The notes: a model not told the origin generated them from the sequence alone. Shown: positions 47,591 through 56,401, counted from the first letter of the stretch. The stretch is DNA of 64,000 bases from JAMQPK01 sp963782595 (GCA_963782595.1 CAWAKJ010000001.1:1178001-1242000); one strand, 5' to 3'. A program made the numbers and translations.

Positions 47591-48496
47591 TTAGCCGATA
47601 GCCGCTTCCTTCAGCAGTCCAAGATTCCTGACGATCGCCGTCGTCGATTTCGCCTTGTTCAACGTGTAGAAGTGCAGCCCGGGCACGCCTTCACGCAGCA
47701 ACTCTTCGCACTGCTGTGTCGCGTACTCGATGCCGAACGCCGACACCGCCTCGTCGTCGTCTCCACGCTTGTCGAGCTCGCGGACCAGCCGTTCGGGCAG
47801 CCCGGCGCCGCACAACGTCACGAATCGCTTGATCTGGGCTGAGCTCAGAATCGGAACGATGCCCGGCACGAGCGGCACCGAGACGCCGAGCGACGTCAGA
47901 TAGTCCCTGAATTCGAAGTAATCGCGGTTGCTGAAGAACAACTGCGTGACGACGAAATCGGCGCCCTGATCGATCTTGTGCTTGAGATGGCGCCAGTCCG
48001 TGTACTTGCCCTCGGTCTGCGCGATGTGCCCTTCGGGAAACCCGGCGACACCGATCGAGAAGGCGCCCATCTCCTTGACGAAGCGGACGAGCTCGTACGA
48101 GAACTCGAACCCCCCTTCGGTCTTCTGAAAGTCGCTGCCGCCACCGGGCGGGTCGCCCCGCAGTGCGAGGATATTGGTGATGCCGAGCGCGCGCGCCTGC
48201 TCGAGCACGGCCGCCGTGTCTTCGCGCGTGGCGTTGACGCACGTCATATGCGCCATGGCGGTGAGGCCGTGCAGGCGCTGGATGCGATCGACGATGGTGA
48301 GGGTCTTCTCGCGCGTGCTGCCGCCGGCGCCGTAGGTGACCGAGCAGAAGTCGGGCTTCAGATGGCCGAGCGCCGGAATCGTCTTCTCGAGGAGCGCGCG
48401 CTCGCCTTCGGGCGTTTTCGTGGGGAAAAACTCGAACGAAATCACTGGACGGCGCGCTTTGCGGGCCCCGGCAAAGATGTCGCGTATGAACGGCAT
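47591..48496 (-). CDS. metF: Methylenetetrahydrofolate reductase
   Basis: The 301-residue FAD TIM-barrel enzyme reduces 5,10-methylene-THF to 5-methyl-THF for methionine synthesis. Visible motifs are ISFEFFPTKTPEGE (catalytic Glu), DFCSVTYGAGGSTREKT, AMAHMTCVN, ILALRGDPP and VTQLFFSNRDYFEF. The start is placed at ATG 48496 (MPFIRDIF); an in-frame extension to 48526 would run into the divergent gene. The two divergent starts are only 19 bp apart. Confidence 0.95.
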   Translation of the reverse strand: MPFIRDIFAGARKARRPVISFEFFPTKTPEGERALLEKTIPALGHLKPDFCSVTYGAGGSTREKTLTIVDRIQRLHGLTAMAHMTCVNATREDTAAVLEQARALGITNILALRGDPPGGGSDFQKTEGGFEFSYELVRFVKEMGAFSIGVAGFPEGHIAQTEGKYTDWRHLKHKIDQGADFVVTQLFFSNRDYFEFRDYLTSLGVSVPLVPGIVPILSSAQIKRFVTLCGAGLPERLVRELDKRGDDDEAVSAFGIEYATQQCEELLREGVPGLHFYTLNKAKSTTAIVRNLGLLKEAAIG

Positions 48497-48515
48497 GTGC
48501 AGATATCCTATCGCA

Positions 48516-49106
48516 ATGAGGATCATCGCGTGTCTGGTCGGCGTCGTCTGCGCCGCGTCCGTGGCGAGCGCTCAGGTGCCCATCGAGTGGTCGGCCGAGC
48601 GCAAGTTGACCAAGGCCGACTTCCAGGGCCGCACGCCACCGCAGTCCGTGAACGCGTCGCTCAGCTGGCTCCACATCGAGGCGTCATGGGAGTGCGTCAT
48701 CGGCGATCTCTTCGCTACGGCGAAGGCGACCTTCGACCCGTCCCGGTCGTGGTGGCGGACGGTTTACGGCAACATCTGGGGCAACGCGGGAGAGCGCACG
48801 AGCGCGACCCGTGCACAGGCCGAAGCCCGGCGTAACGTGATGCTGCTCGACGCGCAGCTCCTCGAGCACGAGCAGCTGCACTTCGACATCGCCGAGCTAA
48901 CCGCGCGAAAAATCCGCAAGCGGTTCGACGATTTGAAGGACGCGTGCGCCGAGCCCGGCGGCACAGAACCCATTCAGGCGATGGTCATCGAGATGGACCG
49001 TGAGCTGAAGGAAGAGCAGGCCCGGTACGATCGCGAAACGAGCCACGGCGCCAATCCGCGCGTCCAGGATCAGTGGCTGCGCAGGATCCGGGCGCAACTG
49101 AAATGA
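48516..49106 (+). CDS. DUF922 exported zinc-protease-like protein
   Basis: The 196-residue protein has a signal peptide (to SAQ, about residue 20) and the DUF922 pattern IEWSAERKLTKADFQGRTP. A zincin-type HExxH motif, HEQLH, is at residues 118-122 (LLEHEQLHFDIAELTARK), with further acidic residues downstream. It is probably an exported metalloprotease. A TATCCT box lies 6 nt upstream of ATG 48516, with no Shine-Dalgarno visible, so the transcript may be leaderless. A longer frame from 48336 overlaps metF and is rejected. Confidence 0.82.
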   Translation: MRIIACLVGVVCAASVASAQVPIEWSAERKLTKADFQGRTPPQSVNASLSWLHIEASWECVIGDLFATAKATFDPSRSWWRTVYGNIWGNAGERTSATRAQAEARRNVMLLDAQLLEHEQLHFDIAELTARKIRKRFDDLKDACAEPGGTEPIQAMVIEMDRELKEEQARYDRETSHGANPRVQDQWLRRIRAQLK

Positions 49107-49150
49107 GAATTGGCAATCTGCCAATCTACGAATCTGCCAATCTACCAATT
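49107..49150. repeat. Octamer array (CCAATCTG) spanning a convergent junction
   Basis: AATCT recurs every 8 nt five times (GCAATCTG-CCAATCTA-CGAATCTG-CCAATCTA-CC). It begins at the DUF922 stop and runs into the UMF1 gene, supplying that gene's TAG stop (49126-49128) and its last residues (GRLADS). Confidence 0.8.
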
Positions 49151-50463
49151 CCTTCGCTCTGCACGCGCACCGCCTCCTGACCCTCCTTGACGTTCACGAA
49201 CGACAAAACCGTGGCGCCGGCGACGAAGAAGACGATCACGCTCAGGATGGCGCCGCGACTCGATCCGGTGGCGCGGCTGGCGATTTCGAACGTCGCGGGC
49301 CCCGCGATCGCGCCAAACTTCTCGAAGATTGAGAAGAATCCGAAGAACTCGGACGACCGCTCTTTCGGAATCATGCTGGCAAAGAGCGACCGGCTCAGCG
49401 CCTGGCTCCCGCCCTGCACCGACGCCACCATGAGCGCGAGCACATAGAAATCGCGCTCGGTCTGCATGAAGTAGCCCATCACGCTGATCAGGGTGTACAC
49501 GGCCAACGCGATGAAGACCGACGTCTTCGCGCCAATCCGGCCTGCCAGCAATCCGAACAGGAACGCGAACGGAATGCCCGCGAACTGGACCAGCAGGATT
49601 GCCTTGATCAGAGCGCCCTGATCGAGTCCGAGCTCCGTACCGTAGCTCGTGGCCATTCTGATGATCGTGCCGATGCCGTCGCTGTAGATGACAAACGCGA
49701 CGAGGAGCAGAAACGCGTGCCGGTAGCGTCGAAGGTCGCGAATGGTGCGCAGCAAGCCCACGAATGACGCCCGCATCAGTGCGATGGCCGACTGTGTGCC
49801 GCTCGCGACGCGGACCTTGGGCTCGGGGACGCGCCTGAATAGAGGGATGGAGAAGAGCGCCCACCAGAGAGCAACGCTCAGAAACGACATGCGCGACGCC
49901 TGCCCGGCATCGCGCATGCCGAAGGTCGACGGGGAGAGAATCCAGGCGACGTTCAATGCGAGGAGAAGGCCGCCTCCGAGGTATCCGAGGCCAAAGCCGG
50001 CCGTCGAAATGCGATCGATTTCGTCTTCGCGCGCTAGATGCGGCAGAAACGAGTCGTAGAGCGTCAGGCTCGCCGTGAACCCGACGTTGCCGATGCCGAA
50101 CAAGACGGCCGCCAGCAGCCAGTCGTTCCGGTGCACGAGCACCAGACACCCCGCGGCGATGCAGCCGATAGCAGTGAACAGCGCCAGCAGACGCTTCTTG
50201 ATCGGTGCGTAGTCGGCCATCGCGCCGAGGAGCGGCGCAACAATCGCCGATGTGGCCAGGGCCACCGTCGTCGTCCGTGCCAGCAGCCGCGTCGCTTCGC
50301 CGGGAGGCAGGTCCGCTCCGGCAACCGACGTGAAATACACCGGAAAGATCGCTGTGATGATGGTTGTTGCGAACGCCGAGTTTGCCCAGTCGTACATCGC
50401 CCACGCGCGAATTTCGGGGCGCTCCAGTCCGAGCCGCGTCAGAATGTCTTTCGTGCGATCCAT
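49126..50463 (-). CDS. UMF1-family MFS transporter
   Basis: The 445-residue protein has about twelve spans and the UMF1 start signature IRAWAMYDWANSAFATTIITAIFPVYF. It also has the loops MADYAPIKKRLL and GSQALSRSLFASMIPKERSSEFFGFF. Relatives in yeast (Atg22) export amino acids from vacuoles; bacterial substrates are unknown. The start ATG 50463 lies 25 nt inside the end of the ATPase gene, implying coupled translation. The C-terminal tail is repeat-encoded. Confidence 0.88.
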   Translation of the reverse strand: MDRTKDILTRLGLERPEIRAWAMYDWANSAFATTIITAIFPVYFTSVAGADLPPGEATRLLARTTTVALATSAIVAPLLGAMADYAPIKKRLLALFTAIGCIAAGCLVLVHRNDWLLAAVLFGIGNVGFTASLTLYDSFLPHLAREDEIDRISTAGFGLGYLGGGLLLALNVAWILSPSTFGMRDAGQASRMSFLSVALWWALFSIPLFRRVPEPKVRVASGTQSAIALMRASFVGLLRTIRDLRRYRHAFLLLVAFVIYSDGIGTIIRMATSYGTELGLDQGALIKAILLVQFAGIPFAFLFGLLAGRIGAKTSVFIALAVYTLISVMGYFMQTERDFYVLALMVASVQGGSQALSRSLFASMIPKERSSEFFGFFSIFEKFGAIAGPATFEIASRATGSSRGAILSVIVFFVAGATVLSFVNVKEGQEAVRVQSEGIGRLADS

Positions 50464-51584
50464 TCACGCATCAGGGAGTCGACGACGGCATACCGATCCC
50501 CTTCACGAGCGATGACGTCTTCACGGGTGAGTGCCTGCAGGGCGGTCTGCACCGTCGAGGCGCCACCCAGCCGGTAGCGATTACGCAGATCGGTGGAGAG
50601 CAGCTCGCGTCCATCCGCAAGGACGACGGCGCGGAGGGTCGCGCGCTGAGCCAGCGTGAGGCGCTGCCAGAGGGCTTCGAACATCGTGTCCTGCTCGGCC
50701 AGCAGTCGATGCAGCGTCGTGTGCAGGTCGTCGACGCCGACCTGCCGTCTGCCCGCCGCGCGGGCGTCGTCCCAGCTTTCGTGGGCCAGCCGCTGGACGT
50801 CGTACGGCATGTTGCCCGCCAGATCCACGATGGCCCCGCCCAGGCCGGGCTCGGGCTTGATCCCCGTCTTCGCGAACCGCGCCTCGATGAAGGTTGAAAA
50901 CAGGTCGGGAGGGATCTTTTCGAGGCGCATGACCGGCCCCGCTTTATAGAACGGCCGCTTCGGCCCGAGCATCCGTTCCATCAGACTGGGTTCCGAGCCC
51001 GCGAACACGTAGCCGACACTCCGCTGATGCTGGACGGCCGCGCGCAGCGCGTGTTCCACACTGCCACCGTTGAACCCGTTGATGGCCTGAAACTCGTCGA
51101 GCGCCACCACGATGCGCGTCTTGCGCACCTCGCTGAGGCGGCCGGGCAGCGAAAACACGTCGTTGGCGAGGCGCGAGATGTCGCGATCGGTGCGGACGGT
51201 CGGGAATTTCACCGACATGCCCATCGTGCCCGACGAATCGGCTTCGAGGCGCAGCTCCGGCCTCGCGGCGCCCATCGCTTCCTTGAGCCATGTGCGCGCC
51301 TTGTCCCAGCCGCTCTGCATCGCGACGAGCGAGCGTGTGTAGCCTTCCAGGAAGGCGAGATACGAGCTGTAGCTGCTGACGGTGACCTCGGTGGTCTGGG
51401 CGCCGCCCCTGGCCACGGCGCGCAGCGCCTGACGGATCAGGGACGACTTGCCGTAGCGCCGCGGCGAGATCAGGAACACTTTCTGGCCCGACGCCAGATC
51501 GCGGACGAGGCGGTCGAGCTCGTCGATGCGATCGACGAACGACGCCGCGGGCACGACTTCGCCGTACACGAACGGGTTTTCCAT
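50439..51584 (-). CDS. AAA ATPase (archaeal-ATPase/STAND-like) with C-terminal winged helix
   Basis: The 381-residue protein begins FVYGEVVPAASFVDRIDELDRL. Its P-loop is FLISPRRYGKSSLIRQAL (about residues 37-54) and Walker B is IVVALDEFQAINGF. A sensor-like arginine follows in FAGSEPSLMERML, and the C-terminal winged helix is at about 310-375 (TLAQRATLRAVVLADGRELLSTDLRNRYRLGG). This matches the PF01637-type ATPase family seen in archaea and many bacteria. The role is unknown; these can be stress, conflict or regulatory ATPases. Paired dyads cover its promoter and start codon. Confidence 0.85.
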   Translation of the reverse strand: MENPFVYGEVVPAASFVDRIDELDRLVRDLASGQKVFLISPRRYGKSSLIRQALRAVARGGAQTTEVTVSSYSSYLAFLEGYTRSLVAMQSGWDKARTWLKEAMGAARPELRLEADSSGTMGMSVKFPTVRTDRDISRLANDVFSLPGRLSEVRKTRIVVALDEFQAINGFNGGSVEHALRAAVQHQRSVGYVFAGSEPSLMERMLGPKRPFYKAGPVMRLEKIPPDLFSTFIEARFAKTGIKPEPGLGGAIVDLAGNMPYDVQRLAHESWDDARAAGRRQVGVDDLHTTLHRLLAEQDTMFEALWQRLTLAQRATLRAVVLADGRELLSTDLRNRYRLGGASTVQTALQALTREDVIAREGDRYAVVDSLMREWIARKTF

Positions 51585-51622
51585 TACGTCAATTCACGTA
51601 ACCGTTACGTATTATAACGTAA
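51584..51622 (-). promoter_or_regulatory. Paired TTACGT-N6-ACGTAA operators with embedded -10 box
   Basis: Two copies of TTACGT-N6-ACGTAA (51584-51601 and 51605-51622) are spaced 21 bp centre to centre. On the minus strand the upstream copy reads TTACGT-TATAAT-ACGTAA, so a consensus -10 box is exactly the spacer. The downstream copy overlaps the ATPase start codon (ACGTAATGG). Repression by a dimer pair on one DNA face would block both transcription and the start region. Confidence 0.75.
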
Positions 51623-51631
51623 TGACGGGAT

Positions 51632-52201
51632 TCAGTAGGGGTAGCCTTTGAGCCTTGGCGTCTTGGGCTTCCAATCAGGCAGGGCAGCGTACTTGTCGCC
51701 GATTGGCATCTTTACCTTCGGCAGGCTCTGCGCGTCGAGCACCTCGTCCTCCGGGATGACACCGTTGATGTAGAGCATGAACGCCGTCAGCGCGTACACC
51801 TCGTCGGCTGTGAGGGTTCCCTCACGATTGAGAGGCATGGCGCGATTGGTGTAATCCCAAACTGACGTCGCGAACGGCGCGCGAAGGGGCAGTATGCGTC
51901 CGCGTGCCCAGAGCTCAACGTCCGGGCCGGCCTTACTTTTCAAAATGGGCGCCTTGCCCTCGATCCCCGTCGCTCCGTGGCATCCCGCGCACTTCGCGCG
52001 ATAGATCTGTGCGCCCTCCTTGGAAGTTCCGCGCCCCGGCGGGAGTTCCTCTCCGGTAGGACCGATGGAGATATCCCACGCGCGGATTTCCTCTGCAGTC
52101 GGCGTGCGCCCCACGCCGTATGTCGGCGACTGCGCCAGCGCGGTGGCACCGACGAGCGCCCCCAGCGCGACCGCGATCGAGAGAGCCCTAAGCGTTCCCA
52201 T
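51632..52201 (-). CDS. Cytochrome c partner of the sulfite dehydrogenase
   Basis: The 189-residue exported protein has a signal peptide (to ALAQ, about residue 24) and one heme motif CAGCH (about 71-75) in YRAKCAGCHGATGIEGKAP. Candidate distal Met ligands are in NRAMPLNREG. Its start overlaps the end of the molybdenum enzyme gene by 14 nt, so it is the likely SoxD/SorB-type electron acceptor. The gene stops just upstream of the ATPase promoter. Confidence 0.88.
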   Translation of the reverse strand: MGTLRALSIAVALGALVGATALAQSPTYGVGRTPTAEEIRAWDISIGPTGEELPPGRGTSKEGAQIYRAKCAGCHGATGIEGKAPILKSKAGPDVELWARGRILPLRAPFATSVWDYTNRAMPLNREGTLTADEVYALTAFMLYINGVIPEDEVLDAQSLPKVKMPIGDKYAALPDWKPKTPRLKGYPY

Positions 52202-53453
52202 TGGTCACGCTCCCGTCGCTGGCGATCCTCCAGGGCTGGATGCTGTTGTCGAGTCCCGGCACGCTGAATGTGGCATCAAAGGGCCTGTTCCAGTACTTGG
52301 CGAGCTGTTCGCGCGACGGCTGCGCCTGACCGATTTCATCGACGCAGCGCGAGAGAATCTGAGTCTCCTGACCGTCCCAATTCCACTGATGCGTGAATCG
52401 CGCATGCGCCATGCGCTGCGCCGTCCCCTTGACCTCGGCGAGGTTCCAGCGCTTGCCGCCGTCGGTCGACACTTCCACCTTGCGAATGGCTCCGCCGCCG
52501 GACCAGGCCAGGCCTCTGATCTCGTAGAATCCACGGCCCTTCAGCTGGTGTCCGCCTGAAGGGTAGGTGATGACCGATTTGGGTCCGATCTGGTACTCCA
52601 GCGCCGCGATCTTCGGGTCGCGATCGAGATGCCCGTAGTCGTTGTAGTTCATGTAGTACCGATCGACCACCTTGATTCGCCGCAGATACTTCGTGTGAAA
52701 GATGCCCTCGAAGCCCGGCACCATCAGCCGCAGTGGGAAGCCTTGTTGTGGTCGCAGGTCCTCGCCGTTCATGCCGTAGGCCACGAAACAGTCGTCCATC
52801 GCCTTGGCGATGGGCATGCTCGACGCGCCCTTCACTTCTTCGGAGCCCTCGGCGACGAACCAGGTTGCCCCGCCTTTCAGGCCGCACTCTTTGAGGAGCA
52901 GCGAAAGGGGGACGCCGGTCCATTCGGCGCAACTGGTCATCCCGTGCGATTCCTGGACCGTCTTCGCGTTGCGCGACGCCCGATTCCCCGCGCACTCGAT
53001 GAAGTGCAAACGGGTGACGGAAGGGAGGCGCTTCAAATCCTCCATGGTGAAGGTGAGCGGACGGTCCACCATCCCGTGGATCATCAGACGATGCTCCTTG
53101 GGTTCGATCTCCGGGATGTAGGAACCACGGGTCGTTCCCACGAAGTGGAGCGAGGATGGCGTGATCACTCCCACCGAATCCTGAAGCGGCGTCGCGATAT
53201 GAAAGTAGAGCCCGAAGGCATCGGGCGAAGGCCTGCCGCCGTGGGCGATGCGTACCGAGTTCACGAAACGCGACCGCTCGCCGTAGGGGATCTGATCCTT
53301 GTCCCCCTTGATCATTGGTGGGTCGCCCTTGCTCACTGGTGGCGATGCTGGAGTTTGACCCATCGCCGGTGCTGCGGCTCCCAGGGTAAAACCACCAGCC
53401 AACGCGGCGCCGCTTTTTAGGAAGTCCCTTCGAGCAGGTCGTTTCGAACCCAT
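52188..53453 (-). CDS. Molybdopterin sulfite/sulfane dehydrogenase (SoxC/SorA type)
   Basis: The 421-residue protein has a twin-arginine signal (RPARRDFLKSGAALAGGFT). The sulfite-oxidase Mo-cofactor domain shows RLHFIECAGNR and the molybdenum-ligand Cys in GMTSCAEWTGVPLSLLL (about residue 176). The dimerisation domain has IRGLAWSGGGAIRKVEVSTDGG and HQWNWDGQ. SoxC is favoured over plant-type sulfite oxidases by overall pattern. GAAGGAG lies 6 nt before the ATG. It works with the overlapping cytochrome gene to oxidise sulfite or a sulfane-bound intermediate in the periplasm; other sox genes are not in the window. Confidence 0.88.
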   Translation of the reverse strand: MGSKRPARRDFLKSGAALAGGFTLGAAAPAMGQTPASPPVSKGDPPMIKGDKDQIPYGERSRFVNSVRIAHGGRPSPDAFGLYFHIATPLQDSVGVITPSSLHFVGTTRGSYIPEIEPKEHRLMIHGMVDRPLTFTMEDLKRLPSVTRLHFIECAGNRASRNAKTVQESHGMTSCAEWTGVPLSLLLKECGLKGGATWFVAEGSEEVKGASSMPIAKAMDDCFVAYGMNGEDLRPQQGFPLRLMVPGFEGIFHTKYLRRIKVVDRYYMNYNDYGHLDRDPKIAALEYQIGPKSVITYPSGGHQLKGRGFYEIRGLAWSGGGAIRKVEVSTDGGKRWNLAEVKGTAQRMAHARFTHQWNWDGQETQILSRCVDEIGQAQPSREQLAKYWNRPFDATFSVPGLDNSIQPWRIASDGSVTNGNA

Positions 53454-53573
53454 GGGTTTCTCCTTCTCAGCTGAGCCTACCTGGAAATCGCTTCCCCGCA
53501 GTCGGAAGTATACGCCCGTCTCGGTGTCAACCGGGGCGATGAATTGCAGTTCTTTGTACTAATCCCAGGAGAG

Positions 53574-54314
53574 CTAGAGTGACGATTGCCAGACGGCGCG
53601 GCCGACGAAGAACGGCCCGAGCCGATCGAGATAGAGCGAGGTCTGCTGAGTTTTCCGCATCGCCTGCACGATGTGCGAGAGAGGGAAGAGCGCCTTGCCG
53701 AGCAGGCCGATGACAAAGTCGTTGTCGTTCTTGTCGAGGCCGTAGCAGGCGAGCCGGATGTCGTGTGCGTAGTCGCCCGCGCCATATGACATGCCGATCG
53801 CCCCGTGTTCGGCGAGGATGACACGCTGCTCCTCGGGCGGCAGTTGCGCGAAGCGTCCGCTCCGCCGCAGTGGATACCAGACCGCCCACGGCCAGTCCCT
53901 GGTGAGTACCGTGCGCCTCGGGCGGTGCAGGATCGCTTCGGCAAGGTCGGGCTCGTAGCCGAGCGCATAGGTGCGCCCGAGCATCGTGAATTCGGGCTTG
54001 GCGGTCAAGGACTCGAATGGCCGGCTGTTCAGCACGGGCCGCATCGTGTCGAGGAAGAAATTCGGGTCTTTCGTGAGCGAAAGGATCGCGACGCCTTGCG
54101 GATCGTTGGCGTCCTCGTAGACCGCGCCTTCGACACCGGCGCTCGACAGTGCCGCCGACACCGCTTGCGAGTCGCGGCAACCGCCATACACGAGAAGCTG
54201 CATGAACAACCGCTCATCGGATCGTTGCGGTTGCCCGTTCTTCATACCCCCGCGCTCGGCGATATCTGGTGGTTCAGGTCCTCGTCGGGGCTGTGTGGGC
54301 GTCTCTTGTGTCAT
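53574..54314 (-). CDS. Chlorite dismutase-fold protein (HemQ-like)
   Basis: The 246-residue protein has the Cld/HemQ C-terminal pattern: WYPLRRSGRFAQLPPEEQRVILAEHGAIG, CYGLDKNDNDFVIGLLGKALFPLSHIVQAMRKTQQTSLYLDRLGPFFVGR (in part: LYLDRLGPFFVGR). Many HemQ proteins decarboxylate coproheme to heme b in the coproporphyrin-dependent route. The His of ILAEHGAIG is a candidate heme ligand. The N-terminal half is divergent, so a different heme-dependent role remains possible. The 120-bp gap to soxC (53454-53573) shows no gene or clear terminator. Confidence 0.82.
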   Translation of the reverse strand: MTQETPTQPRRGPEPPDIAERGGMKNGQPQRSDERLFMQLLVYGGCRDSQAVSAALSSAGVEGAVYEDANDPQGVAILSLTKDPNFFLDTMRPVLNSRPFESLTAKPEFTMLGRTYALGYEPDLAEAILHRPRRTVLTRDWPWAVWYPLRRSGRFAQLPPEEQRVILAEHGAIGMSYGAGDYAHDIRLACYGLDKNDNDFVIGLLGKALFPLSHIVQAMRKTQQTSLYLDRLGPFFVGRAVWQSSL

Positions 54315-54322
54315 AGGGTGAC

Positions 54323-54388
54323 TATCTAGAAACTAAATCTGAAAACTTGATCTGATTTCAGATTTCCACTTTCTAGTTCCAGTTTCCC
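54323..54388. repeat. Heptamer array overlapping the hisA 3' end
   Basis: CTATCTA-GAAACTA-AATCTGA-AAACTTG-ATCTGAT and the partly complementary TTCAGATTTCC-ACTTTCTAGTTCC words make a degenerate inverted array. It encodes the last 16 or so residues of HisA and its TAG stop. Confidence 0.7.
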
Positions 54389-55057
54389 TCCAACCGTCCC
54401 AGTATAGATGGCCATGCCGACGACGGCGTCGATGCCCAGATCGTCGAGCTCGTCGATCTCGGCCTGGGTCGTGATGCCGCCCGCCGCGATGAGGGGCCGG
54501 CGCGTAGCGTCGCGTACGGCGCGGATGGCGGCAATGTCGGTGCCCTTCATCAAGCCTTCCTTGTCGACGTGAGTGTAGAGGAACTCGCCGCAGTAACGCT
54601 CCAGCGCCCGGACAGCCTCTGTCGCTGTTGTGCCGGTCGCCGACTTCCACCCGTGCGTCACGACGTGTCCTCCCTTACTGTCGACGGCGCCGACGATGCG
54701 TTCGACCCCCACCGCATCGGAAAACCGCTGGGCGCTGGTTGCATCGGCGACGCCGCCCTTGAACAAGGCGGAACCGATGATGACTTTTTTCGCACCAATC
54801 GAGCAGAGCTCGGCCGCCCGTTCGGGCGATCGCACCCCGCCGCCGACCTGGCAGGGAAGCCGGCCGCAGATCTCCCTCACCAGGTGATCGTTGGAGCCGG
54901 TGCTCATCGCCGCATCGAGGTCGATGACGTTCACTCTGCGGAACCCGGAAAACCGTCCAATCCAGTAGTCGAGGTCGCTGGTTTCGATGGCGAGCTTCTC
55001 GCCCTGAATCAGCTGGACGACTTTGCCGCCCTTGAGATCGATCGCGGGAATCAACAT
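54326..55057 (-). CDS. hisA: ProFAR isomerase HisA
   Basis: The 243-residue TIM-barrel isomerase of histidine synthesis starts MLIPAIDLKGGKVVQLIQG (catalytic Asp8 in the AIDL motif). It has CQVGGGVRS, GSALFKGG, YTHVDKEGLMKGTD (second catalytic Asp) and IAAGGITT. ATG 55057 is chosen; the frame open to 55351 lies within hisF. The C-terminal tail GNLKSDQVFRFSF is outside the normal barrel and is encoded by a repeat array. It is the last gene of the his operon. Confidence 0.95.
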   Translation of the reverse strand: MLIPAIDLKGGKVVQLIQGEKLAIETSDLDYWIGRFSGFRRVNVIDLDAAMSTGSNDHLVREICGRLPCQVGGGVRSPERAAELCSIGAKKVIIGSALFKGGVADATSAQRFSDAVGVERIVGAVDSKGGHVVTHGWKSATGTTATEAVRALERYCGEFLYTHVDKEGLMKGTDIAAIRAVRDATRRPLIAAGGITTQAEIDELDDLGIDAVVGMAIYTGTVGGKLELESGNLKSDQVFRFSF

Positions 55058-55059
55058 GG

Positions 55060-55815
55060 CTAAAGACGCACGGGAATGCCGCGGTTGATCAGCAGTGCCT
55101 TGAGATCGCGAACCGCGTGCTCGGAGAAGTGAAAAATTGAAGCGGCGAGCGCGGCGTCGGCACACCCGTCGACGAAGACCTCGGCGAAGTGCTCGAGCGA
55201 CCCTGCGCCGCCGGATGCAATGACCGGTATTGGTACCGCTCTCGAGACGGCCGCGGTGAGCGCGCAGTCGAAGCCCGACTTGGTGCCGTCCCGATCGATC
55301 GACGTCAGCAGAATCTCGCCTGCCCCGCGATCGGCGGCTTCCGTTGCCCATTCAACCGCCTCACGTTCGGTGCCGGCCTGGCCGCTCCGGGCGTAGACGA
55401 GGGCTCTGCCGTTCACCCACTTCGCATCGATCGCGACGATCGCCGCCTGGCTGCCGTAGCGCGAGGCCAGCTTCGTGATGAGGCCGGGATCGCTCAACGC
55501 AGCGGTATTGAGGCTGACCTTCTCGGCCCCGGCGTCGATGGCGGCGGCGGCGTCATCCTCAGAGCGAATCCCGCCGCCGACCGTCAGCGGAATGAAAATC
55601 CGCCTGGCGACGGCAGAAACGGTCGCAGCCATCGCGCGGCGCCCTTCGATCGTCGCGGTGACGTCGAGAATCACCACTTCGTCGATGCCTTCCTGGTTGT
55701 AGCGTTCGGCGAGCTCGGCCGGATCGCCGGCGTTACGCAGCCCTTCGAAATTGACGCCTTTGACGACCTGCCCGTTCCGCACGTCCAGGCACGCGATGAT
55801 CCGTTTAGAGAGCAT
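55060..55815 (-). CDS. hisF: Imidazole glycerol phosphate synthase subunit HisF
   Basis: The 251-residue cyclase subunit starts MLSKRIIACLDVRNGQVVKG (catalytic Asp11) and has PLTVGGGIRSEDDAAAAI, AIDAKWVNGRALVY, LLTSIDRDGTKSGFD (catalytic Asp at about 130) and PVIASGGAGSLEHF. It makes IGP and AICAR with HisH, whose gene overlaps it by 11 nt. The hisA start follows 2 nt after its stop. Confidence 0.96.
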   Translation of the reverse strand: MLSKRIIACLDVRNGQVVKGVNFEGLRNAGDPAELAERYNQEGIDEVVILDVTATIEGRRAMAATVSAVARRIFIPLTVGGGIRSEDDAAAAIDAGAEKVSLNTAALSDPGLITKLASRYGSQAAIVAIDAKWVNGRALVYARSGQAGTEREAVEWATEAADRGAGEILLTSIDRDGTKSGFDCALTAAVSRAVPIPVIASGGAGSLEHFAEVFVDGCADAALAASIFHFSEHAVRDLKALLINRGIPVRL

Positions 55816-56401
55816 TGAGAAAATTCTTCAGGACGCGAAGCCCGACATCACCCGACTTCTCCGGGTGGAACTGCACGCCGAACACGTGCCCGCGTTCGAC
55901 AGCGCTGGCGAACGGTACGACATGTGTCGTCACGGCGATTGTGTCGTCGGTGACAGGCGCGGCATACGAGTGGGTAAAGTACACCTGAGACCGATCTTTG
56001 ATGCCGTCGAACAGTCGCGATGCGCGCGGAAACTCCAGCTCGTTCCATCCGACGTGCGGCACTTTGTTCGGCCACTCGGCCTTCAGGAGCTGGCATTCGC
56101 CGGACATCAGCGACAGCCCTTCGTACCCGGGGGCCTCGCTGCTGCCTTCGAACAGCCACTGCAGCCCAACGCAAATGCCGAGCATGGGGCGGCCACGCTC
56201 GATGACGCCGATGATGGCATCGCGCCACTCACGATCCAGCGCCGCCGTTCGAGCGAAGTTCCCGACGCCCGGTACTATGACGGCGTCGACCGTGTCGAGA
56301 TCCGACGGCCGCTGCGGCGTCTGGACGTCGGCGCCGACAGCGGCGAGCGCCTTGCGCACCGAGGTCAGGTTTCCGGCGCCGTAGTCCACAAGGGCAATCA
56401 C
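55805..56401 (-). CDS. hisH: Imidazole glycerol phosphate synthase glutaminase HisH
   Basis: The 198-residue class I glutamine amidotransferase supplies ammonia to HisF. The start is GTG 56401, overlapping the hisB stop (GTGA). Motifs are VIVPGVGNF, the nucleophile in MLGICVGLQWLFEGS (Cys at about 79) and the His-x-Glu pair in VFGVQFHPEKSGDVG. Confidence 0.96.
   Translation of the reverse strand: MIALVDYGAGNLTSVRKALAAVGADVQTPQRPSDLDTVDAVIVPGVGNFARTAALDREWRDAIIGVIERGRPMLGICVGLQWLFEGSSEAPGYEGLSLMSGECQLLKAEWPNKVPHVGWNELEFPRASRLFDGIKDRSQVYFTHSYAAPVTDDTIAVTTHVVPFASAVERGHVFGVQFHPEKSGDVGLRVLKNFLNAL

Noticed and set aside
53302..53345. Imperfect direct repeat within the soxC 5' codons
   Set aside because: It encodes a plausible linker after the signal peptide and is too short and degenerate to call a repeat element.
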